NCBI GenBank assembly: GCA_944322255.1
Contig: CALUOK010000011.1
Coordinates: 1-64,000, forward strand
Direction: 5' to 3'
Length of the DNA: 64,000 bases
Origin: Candidatus Methanomethylophilaceae archaeon
Lineage (GTDB): Archaea; Thermoplasmatota; Thermoplasmata; Methanomassiliicoccales; Methanomethylophilaceae
Both the position numbers and the translations under genes were made by a program. Below the pieces are notes generated by a model. The model ran no database searches and was not told where the DNA came from. It was given only the letters and a program-made list of their open reading frames with translations. Positions 58,490-64,000 of the stretch are shown in pieces. The first letter of the stretch is position 1. Each line of letters starts with the position of its first letter.

Positions 58490-60112
58490 TCACCTTTTCT
58501 GGATGCAGAGCATCTGAGGATGCCTGTTCAGCACCGCCGCGAGGTCCATGGGCCTCGGGCGGGCCCTGTGCATCGAGCCCCCGTTCTCCGGGTCGTACGC
58601 CATGACCGCGTCCACGGCGGCTTTGCACACCTCGGCCATCGACCTGGAGCCGTCCATGAGCTCCCTGGCGACTAGCACCGCGTCCGCGACCGCACGGGTC
58701 TGGGCGGTGTCGAAAAGCCCCGAAACAGGCACGTTGACCTTGTACTCGCCGATCTCCACTGTCCTGACACCCTGGGCGGACGCACTGACCTCCTTGCGTC
58801 CCTTCTCGTAGACGATGTTCTTGGACACGGGGTACCTGGTCTTCGGAACCTGGTACGTGCGGCCGGAGGCCCTGTGATCGACCTCGGCCCTGGAGACCCT
58901 GAACCCGTCCATGACGAGCACCAGGTCCGCCAGCGACGCGGCGTCGCGGTCCCCCGACACCATCAGCACGGAGACGCCGGACTCCCCCATGGAGCTCCCG
59001 AGCTCCGATACGGGGATGAGCGAATCGTCTTCGGCGAGGAATCCGCGCCTGATGACGCATGGGTTCGAGTACTCCTCGTCCAGGACCAGAAGGCCGCAGC
59101 CCATCTCGACAGCTTCGGACATGGAGACGAGCTCCGACATCGGTGACGGGACAGACGGCTGGTTGACGGAATCAGAGCCTGCCTCCGAGGGCATGAACGC
59201 GGACACGTCGACGGAATCGGATGGACGCCCTGATTCGGCCATGACGTAGACGGCGGTGGGGTCGGTGACGACGTACTCCCTCCCGTCGCCGGGGATGTGG
59301 TTGTGGATTCCGGCGAAGACGGCGTCGGCGAGGACGGACTTCCCGCAGCGGCTGCGGCCGGTGATCACAGTGAAACCCCTCGGGAGACCCATGCCCGTGA
59401 CCGGCTCCCCGTTGGGGACCTCGATGCTCACCTTCAGCGAGTCGTCGCAGTCGAAGGGCACCGCATCGGTGAGCGGGGCCAGGTCGTCGTCCCTCCTGGG
59501 GAGGATGGATCCGACCGCGATGAAGGATGCGAGGCCCATGTCCCTCAGGGACGCCCTGATGTGGTCGGCGTTCTCCGCGGTCTGGATGTGGTTGTACAGC
59601 TTTGACTGCTTGTAAGCCCTGAACATCATGGACTCGGCGACGATGCGCCCGATCCTGCCGAATATGAGCTCCTCGGTGGCCATGGCGTTGACCTTTCCGC
59701 CGGAGGATGGAAGATCCGCTGTGAACGAGACCTCCACGTAGTGCTCGGTGACCGCCACGCTGCCCCTCTCCACGACCTCCTGCCCGGGACGGGGTATGTA
59801 GACCTCCCCGCCGTCGGTCTTGGGTATGGGTGAGCGGGCGTATGTGCGGGCGCACTCCCAGAAGCGCCTGGCGATGATGTCCCTGAGGGCGGTCCTCCTG
59901 GACTCGTTTGAGTAGGTGTCCTCCGGGAAGGCGGCGGCCTTCATGGGGACCCTGACCCTCATGCGGCTGTGGCCGGCCCTGTCGTTCTGGACCTCGTCCA
60001 CCAGCAGCTCGAAGGCCTCGGTGGTGAAGTTGTTGGTTATGCCCTTGTACTTGGCGAAGGGCTTCCCGTCCGCGTTGCGGAGCGTCTTGTGGAGGATCTC
60101 CTCGGATGCCAT
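58490..60112 (-). CDS. Predicted ATPase of the ABC class (COG3044-type)
   Basis: A 540-residue cytosolic ATPase of the COG3044/ABC_ATPase (PF09818) family. The N-terminal domain (1-190) has KYKGITNNFTTEAFELLVDEVQ-type features. The ATPase part has Walker A in TGRSRCGKS (near 250), a MAESGRPSDSVDVSAFM segment, and Walker B GLLVLDEEYSNPCVIRRG (near 350-367). The family is widespread but of unknown function. Its start overlaps the stop of the PCC-domain gene (ATGA at 60112), so the two products may work together. Confidence 0.8.
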   Translation of the reverse strand: MASEEILHKTLRNADGKPFAKYKGITNNFTTEAFELLVDEVQNDRAGHSRMRVRVPMKAAAFPEDTYSNESRRTALRDIIARRFWECARTYARSPIPKTDGGEVYIPRPGQEVVERGSVAVTEHYVEVSFTADLPSSGGKVNAMATEELIFGRIGRIVAESMMFRAYKQSKLYNHIQTAENADHIRASLRDMGLASFIAVGSILPRRDDDLAPLTDAVPFDCDDSLKVSIEVPNGEPVTGMGLPRGFTVITGRSRCGKSVLADAVFAGIHNHIPGDGREYVVTDPTAVYVMAESGRPSDSVDVSAFMPSEAGSDSVNQPSVPSPMSELVSMSEAVEMGCGLLVLDEEYSNPCVIRRGFLAEDDSLIPVSELGSSMGESGVSVLMVSGDRDAASLADLVLVMDGFRVSRAEVDHRASGRTYQVPKTRYPVSKNIVYEKGRKEVSASAQGVRTVEIGEYKVNVPVSGLFDTAQTRAVADAVLVARELMDGSRSMAEVCKAAVDAVMAYDPENGGSMHRARPRPMDLAAVLNRHPQMLCIQKR

Positions 60113-60561
60113 CAGCGTATCTCCAGAAGTTTGGCGTCTATCCTGGGATCGGACACCGCCCTGACCGGGCCGTCCCCGACGATCTCGCGGATGACGACCT
60201 CCATGACGAGCCAGACCACCATCCTCACACGGAAGCATCCGGTGGATGAACGGCCCTCCCTCCCGACGGACCCGTGCATGTGCAGCACCGGGTTGCCGTC
60301 CTCGTCCGGGAAGATCGTGCCTGTGCCCGTGAGCTCGCTGGGAGCGTCCACGGTGCAGACCATGGGGACTATCCTGTCCCCGACGGGCATCGTAGGCCCT
60401 GAGACATATTGGGAGCCCCCGTCCACCCCGCCGACGGCGGTGACGGTGGCGTTCCTCACGCCGTGCTCCCTGCAGAATGATTCTATGGCCTCGTGGAGGA
60501 CCTCGCCGTCTTCCAGACGCAGGACGAAGACCCTGCCGTCCCTCATCTCGGCGGACCTCAT
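60112..60561 (-). CDS. PCC/DUF296-domain protein
   Basis: A 149-residue protein with the PCC (plant and prokaryote conserved) or DUF296 fold. It shows LRLEDGEVLHEAIESFCREHGVRNATVTAVGG and VLHMHGSVGREG, the two signature stretches, including a possible metal site (HMHGS). In plants the fold follows AT-hooks in DNA-binding proteins, while stand-alone prokaryotic members have no known function. It overlaps the COG3044-type ATPase gene and follows a small basic protein gene by nine bases. Confidence 0.82.
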   Translation of the reverse strand: MRSAEMRDGRVFVLRLEDGEVLHEAIESFCREHGVRNATVTAVGGVDGGSQYVSGPTMPVGDRIVPMVCTVDAPSELTGTGTIFPDEDGNPVLHMHGSVGREGRSSTGCFRVRMVVWLVMEVVIREIVGDGPVRAVSDPRIDAKLLEIR

Positions 60562-60570
60562 CACGGAGCC

Positions 60571-60936
60571 TCAGCGCCAGCGGCTGTACCTGTCCAGGAG
60601 CTTGCAGATCTTGTCGTGCTCCTCCTTGGTCAGGTCGCCGGATTCCAGGAACGTCTTGACGAAGTCCTTGGCATCCTTGGTTGATACGCGGGATGCCTTG
60701 GCTATCACGGAGGCCAGGAAGGACGATGCCTTGGACGGGTCCATCGCCGAAGCCTCCAGGATCTCGTTCATGTCGTACTTGAACGGGTTGATCCTGTGCG
60801 TGTTCAGCATCGCCTGTCTCTTGGTGGACTCTTTGGTCCTCTGCTGCTTGTTCTTCCTGGCGCCTTTGTCGCCGTACTGCCCGGACGGGGCCGGGTGGTT
60901 CACGACGACCTTGTTCTTCTTCACTTCCCCTGGCAA
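60571..60936 (-). CDS. Small basic protein with C-terminal helical domain, TTG start
   Basis: A 121-residue protein. The N-terminal 45 residues are very basic and Gly/Lys/Gln-rich (a likely RNA- or DNA-binding tail), and residues 50-120 are helical (AKASRVSTKDAKDFVKTFLES, EEHDKICKLLDRYSRW). The start TTG at 60936 follows GGAG by nine bases. No family is recognised, and ribosomal S25e or similar was considered but the sequence does not fit. It heads the operon with the PCC protein and the ATPase. Confidence 0.65.
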   Translation of the reverse strand: MPGEVKKNKVVVNHPAPSGQYGDKGARKNKQQRTKESTKRQAMLNTHRINPFKYDMNEILEASAMDPSKASSFLASVIAKASRVSTKDAKDFVKTFLESGDLTKEEHDKICKLLDRYSRWR

Positions 60937-61044
60937 GAATATTACTCCGTTGAGCGTCGAATCGACAGACGGTATTTATAGTAATCGCGAGCGCGCGAGG
61001 ACTGGCATCGGAAACATAAAGTCGATGACGGCGATTTTGCCGGC

Positions 61045-62289
61045 ATGTCAGACACCGACGGTTCCGTGTTCGGCGATGCTCCGAAGCGCCTCAGGAGGTT
61101 CGCCAGATGGATGTACGTCTCCATGCTGCTGATCACGTTCATCATCGCCCTGGCCGCCCTGGGGTTCGGAGAGACCAGGGACCTGGTGCTGACGATCCCC
61201 GTGATCATCGTCCTCGCGATGACGATCTTCACCGAGAGGAAGTCGGTGCACATCCCGCCTGCGCTCATCATCATGATGTGTCTGACGTTCTACATCTCCA
61301 CCGCCGGCAGGATCATGCTCAGCCTGGACGTGATGAGCGACGTCACGCTGTTCATGCTGGTGGTCAACTTCCTCGTGGGGGTGAACTTCGGCCTCCTGAG
61401 CCTCATCCTCGTCTACATGTTCCTCAAGACGATGCCCGGGGTCCGCAACGAGAACCCCATGCTGGTCACGTTCTTCGTCATGGCCGCATCGGTGGCCATC
61501 TACATCTTCCTGAGGATGATCCAGTACTACATCGCCGTGTACTGGGCGGGCATGGAGCAGCTGAATCTGTCCACACTGATGGACGAGACCCTGATGGTCG
61601 TGCTCGGGTCGGCGGTCGTCTGCCTGCTGTACTACGAGGACGACAAGCACAACCTGTTCAAGTACACCCTGGACTCGTTCCTGGAGATCAACTCCGAGGC
61701 CCTGGGCATACAGGACCGCGAGAGGGAGAACGTGCTGAAGCTGATCGAGGGCGGCGAGTCGGAGAAGCTGGAGTTCAAGTCCACACTCCGCACCAACCTG
61801 GAGACGGGAGAGACCGACAAGAGGATGGAGAAGGCCGTACTGAAGACCATCGTCGCGTTCCTGAACTCCAATGGCGGGAACCTCCTCATCGGGGTGTCCG
61901 ACGACGGCTCCATCTGCGGTGCTGACCTGGAGAGCTTCGACAACAAGGACAAGATGGGGCTGCACCTGACCAACCTCATCTCCAGCAAGATCGGCAACGG
62001 GTTCCTGCCCTACATCACCTTCAACCTCATCGACTTCGACGACAGGGTCGTCATCAGGGTGAGGTGCGACCCGTGCCCCCTGCCGGTGTTCTACAAGGAC
62101 GGCAAGACCGAGATATTCTACGTACGCTCCGGACCGAGGACGGAGGAACTCACGGGAACGACCCTGCTGGGCTACGTCAAGAACCGCGAGAACGACAAGA
62201 ACCTGAAGAAGATCAAGAAGAGGTTTTCGGACGCCGAGTCCGCCATCCCTATCCTCAGGGACGAGGACGGGGACTCAGGGGCGTCCTGA
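61045..62289 (+). CDS. Membrane-anchored Schlafen AlbA_2 domain protein
   Basis: A 414-residue protein with two halves. Residues 20-205 carry about six membrane helices. Residues 230-360 are an AlbA_2 (Schlafen group) domain: SEKLEFKSTLR (near 237-247) with the Glu-Lys residues used by Schlafen nucleases, KTIVAFLNSNGGNLLIGVSDDG (near 271-292) and the strand IDFDDRVVIRVRC. The C-terminus is basic. AlbA_2 domains bind nucleic acid and some cut tRNA in antiviral defence. A membrane-tethered version suggests an abortive or envelope-sensing role (inference). Confidence 0.8.
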   Translation: MSDTDGSVFGDAPKRLRRFARWMYVSMLLITFIIALAALGFGETRDLVLTIPVIIVLAMTIFTERKSVHIPPALIIMMCLTFYISTAGRIMLSLDVMSDVTLFMLVVNFLVGVNFGLLSLILVYMFLKTMPGVRNENPMLVTFFVMAASVAIYIFLRMIQYYIAVYWAGMEQLNLSTLMDETLMVVLGSAVVCLLYYEDDKHNLFKYTLDSFLEINSEALGIQDRERENVLKLIEGGESEKLEFKSTLRTNLETGETDKRMEKAVLKTIVAFLNSNGGNLLIGVSDDGSICGADLESFDNKDKMGLHLTNLISSKIGNGFLPYITFNLIDFDDRVVIRVRCDPCPLPVFYKDGKTEIFYVRSGPRTEELTGTTLLGYVKNRENDKNLKKIKKRFSDAESAIPILRDEDGDSGAS

Positions 62290-62291
62290 GG

Positions 62292-62564
62292 TCACTCCTC
62301 CTCTTCCTTCATGAGGTGGAGGGCCTTCTTGGCCTTGGAGAGCGACCTGGAGATGAGCAGGGTCATGATGACCGCGATGATCGTCACGACGATTGCGTAG
62401 ACGAACATCCCAACGAGGTCGTCCTCTGTTCCGAAGACCGCCTTGATGGCCGCCTTGATTGTGTCGTTCCATGCCAGAGCCGCCACGAGACCGAACGCCG
62501 CCGTGATGAGGGAGGCGAAGGTCTCCAGAAGCTGGACCTTGAACTCGTCCGATTTCTGAGACAT
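62292..62564 (-). CDS. DUF5654 small membrane protein
   Basis: A 90-residue protein of the archaeal DUF5654 family. LITAAFGLVAALAWNDTIKA (residues 19-38) spans the membrane once, and a second hydrophobic stretch (about 54-72) follows, then a basic C-terminus. Function is unknown. It occurs widely in Euryarchaeota. It converges on the AlbA_2 gene with two bases between the stops. Confidence 0.82.
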   Translation of the reverse strand: MSQKSDEFKVQLLETFASLITAAFGLVAALAWNDTIKAAIKAVFGTEDDLVGMFVYAIVVTIIAVIMTLLISRSLSKAKKALHLMKEEEE

Positions 62565-62622
62565 GGATGTGAAATAACGTTACATCGCATTTATTGATGA
62601 TGCTCAAATTTCGGGATTCCGA

Positions 62623-62708
62623 TGGTGCGGGAGAAGGGATTCGAACCCTTGAACCACTAAGGACGGGATCTTAAGTCCCGCGCCTTTGGCCAGCTCGGCC
62701 ACTCCCGC
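62623..62708 (-). tRNA. tRNA-Leu: tRNA-Leu (UAA)
   Basis: A class II cloverleaf on the minus strand: acceptor stem GCGGGAG/CTCCCGC, D-arm, anticodon loop CTTAAGA giving anticodon TAA, a long variable arm typical of Leu, T-arm with GTTCGAATC and an encoded CCA end. There is no intron. Anticodon UAA reads UUA/UUG. Confidence 0.93.
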
Positions 62709-62779
62709 TCGTGGCTGTATCGCGCTCCCCTCTTAAGCCTAGGGGTTCGGTCATATACGGGTAATCCGATGAGGGGACG

Positions 62780-63169
62780 ATGTCCTACAGGATCCCGTCG
62801 GAGGACGACGTCGCCAAGGCGATAGAGAACGTCCTGGTCCGCACGCCCCACATGCGCTCCCAGAGGGAGCTATGCGACGCCGTCTCGGCGGAGCTGATGT
62901 GCCTCGACACGGACTACCGCATCGGGCCCGAGAGGATCCGCAGGATAGGGATCTCCAGGCAGCTCTTCAAGCTGGAGATCAGGTACGCCGACAGGGGGAG
63001 ACCCGCCGGGAAGTGGTGCCCGGTCTGCGGCTCCATCCTGCTCTCAGTCAGGAACAGGACCCTGGAGGGGAAGACCGTGGAGCTCATGCGCAGGTGCAAG
63101 GTCTGCGGCTACGCGGCCAAGGGCAACAGCTCCAAACCCGCCAGGTACTCCATCGAGAGGAGGGTCTGA
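62780..63169 (+). CDS. Hypothetical protein with C-terminal zinc ribbon
   Basis: A 129-residue protein. The N-terminal 75 residues are helical (an HTH-like pattern at MRSQRELCDAVSAEL cannot be excluded), followed by a zinc ribbon with CPVCGS (80-85) and CKVCGY (106-111). Such small archaeal proteins often bind nucleic acid, but no function is known. A GAGGGG site three bases before the ATG supports the start. It is immediately followed by another small gene whose ribosome-binding site lies inside it. Confidence 0.72.
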   Translation: MSYRIPSEDDVAKAIENVLVRTPHMRSQRELCDAVSAELMCLDTDYRIGPERIRRIGISRQLFKLEIRYADRGRPAGKWCPVCGSILLSVRNRTLEGKTVELMRRCKVCGYAAKGNSSKPARYSIERRV

Positions 63170-63170
63170 C

Positions 63171-63437
63171 ACGGACAGACGCGAGAGGGCCGAGAAGCTC
63201 CGCGAGGCGGAGAGGCTGCTGAACCGGGCCGCGGACCTCATGGACGAGGCCCTCAGGATGTCGGGTCTGGAGCAGCGCGCCCGCGGAAGGTCGGCGGAGG
63301 TCCGCGCCATCGCCTCCGACCCCGGCGACGACGGCAGCCTGCGCAACCTCGCCCTGGACATGGAGAGGCTGGAGGACGACCCCGGCTGGACGCAGCCCCT
63401 GGTCTCCCCGAAAAACCTCTTCGACGGCAAGCTTTAA
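63171..63437 (+). CDS. Small coiled-coil protein, apparent ACG start
   Basis: An 88-residue protein, mostly a charged coiled coil (RERAEKLREAERLLNRAADLMDEALR, given here only as its core) with a less ordered C-terminal part. GGAGGG lies at 63159-63164, six bases before ACG at 63171, the ideal distance for a start, but no ATG, GTG or TTG fits until 63240, in the middle of the coil. The frame begins two bases after the upstream gene's stop. Its stop is TAA at 63435. No family is recognised. Confidence 0.6.
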   Translation, partial: TDRRERAEKLREAERLLNRAADLMDEALRMSGLEQRARGRSAEVRAIASDPGDDGSLRNLALDMERLEDDPGWTQPLVSPKNLFDGKL

Positions 63438-63473
63438 TCAGTGCCTGCTCATTCGACTGACCAGAGGGCTCAA

Positions 63474-64000
63474 ATGAAGATTTGGGAGTTTGCGAAAGTC
63501 AACGGTTCGTCGATCAAGGTGGACAGCTGGATGTCCGACACCATGGGTCTCGTCGACGGTGGTTACGTCTACAGCACCCTTTTCAAGCATCCCGCCGCAG
63601 GTCCCAAGGACTACGAGATCATCCTCTCGGTGTTCCCGCAGGAGAACTACCGCACCCTCACGCACATCACGATGTACCTGGACGACGTCCCGGGGTCCAG
63701 CGCCCAGGCGGCCAACTTCCTCGCCGCCAAGGAGATCAACATCCTGAACTCGGTCTCCCTGAACGGCATCTCGGACACCGTCATCGTCTGGAAGCTCATG
63801 GCCGACATGAACTTCGCCGGAGAGGTCGACATCCTCAGGGAGGAGTTCGAGGCCCTCAAGGCAAAGGACGACCCCAGCGTCTCCAAGATCAGGAGGATCG
63901 ACTTCAAGCCCGCCGAGATCGGGAGGCTGTTCAAGGGCAACAACTCCCCCGACGGCAACAAGGTGGAGGTCCGCCGCGGATACCCGTCCAGCATCAAGAA
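63474..64000 (+). CDS. Hypothetical protein, 3' end beyond the window
   Basis: The first 175 codons of a gene that runs off the edge. GAGGG five bases before the ATG supports the start. The visible part (start MKIWEFAKVNGSSIKVDSW) is a soluble alpha-beta protein with a charged middle helix (DILREEFEALKAKDDPSVSK). I do not recognise the family. An ACT-like pattern around ILNSVSLNGISDTVIVWKL is possible but not convincing. It seems archaeal in codon use and lies 36 bases after the coiled-coil gene. Confidence 0.7.
   Translation, partial: MKIWEFAKVNGSSIKVDSWMSDTMGLVDGGYVYSTLFKHPAAGPKDYEIILSVFPQENYRTLTHITMYLDDVPGSSAQAANFLAAKEINILNSVSLNGISDTVIVWKLMADMNFAGEVDILREEFEALKAKDDPSVSKIRRIDFKPAEIGRLFKGNNSPDGNKVEVRRGYPSSIK

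Noticed and set aside
1-64000. CRISPR arrays, insertion sequences and prophage
   Set aside because: I saw no regularly spaced repeats, transposase signatures, integrase or terminal inverted repeats. The only mobile-element hint is the DUF1016 remnant.

Overview
This is a GC-rich archaeal chromosome segment. The archaeal assignment rests on RNA polymerase subunit P, the KEOPS subunit Pcc1, prefoldin beta, ribosomal proteins L37Ae, L44e and S27e, eIF2-alpha, Nop10, RadA, geranylgeranylglyceryl phosphate synthase (archaeal ether lipids), a tRNA-Tyr with a bulge-helix-bulge intron, and TATA boxes in front of leaderless or short-leader genes. Of roughly 65 stop codons read here none is TAG, three are TAA (21491, 36825, 63435) and the rest are TGA. 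With the gene content this suggests a Thermoplasmatota methanogen of the Methanomassiliicoccales, a group that decodes TAG as pyrrolysine. That placement is inference, because no methanogenesis or pyl gene lies in the window.

Layout. 0-7.6 kb: translation/transcription genes, an ABC-2 exporter, a DHH phosphoesterase, TyrRS, a purine phosphoribosyltransferase, a TctA-like membrane protein and a hotdog thioesterase. 7.6-16 kb: a 1240-residue HRDC-helicase-nuclease fusion, two HxlR regulators opposite a nitroreductase, a copper chaperone/ATPase pair and a diphthamide synthetase. 16-19 kb: rpiA and the conserved archaeal cluster L44e-S27e-eIF2alpha-Nop10-PAC2. 19-23.4 kb: a bacterial-style partner-switching set (membrane SpoIIE phosphatase, RsbW-like kinase, STAS antagonist) around two unknown membrane proteins. 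23.4-24.1 kb: intron-containing tRNA-Tyr and a frameshifted DUF1016 (YhcG-type) nuclease remnant. 24.1-39 kb: flavodoxin, DUF1638, Dus, a second ABC exporter, an alanine symporter, an Eis-like acetyltransferase, a DUF2975/XRE pair, two tandem Kef-type antiporters, PHP and amidohydrolase enzymes.

39-47.6 kb: an MBL hydrolase, a three-gene surface-protein operon (SIMPL plus two transglutaminase-like proteins), thiL-amrS, a prepilin peptidase and a leaderless MscS channel. 47.7-53.8 kb: a lysine operon Lrp-dapA-lysC-lysA-dapF-dapL, the diaminopimelate aminotransferase route, without dapB or asd. 53.9-64 kb: aquaporin, radA with an altered Walker A, a tRNA G10 methyltransferase, GGGP synthase, an operon coding for a COG3044-type ATPase with a PCC/DUF296 protein, a membrane-anchored Schlafen AlbA_2 protein, tRNA-Leu(UAA) and small zinc-ribbon proteins.

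The most unusual content is the partner-switching module in an organism without sigma factors, the helicase-nuclease fusion, the RadA P-loop substitution, a 21-bp palindrome shared by two distant promoters, and several genes whose start codon is missing or non-canonical. There is no CRISPR array, insertion sequence, rRNA or replication origin that I can recognise. The only stretch over 300 bases without an intact gene is 23515-24136, which holds the DUF1016 remnant and a palindromic promoter.
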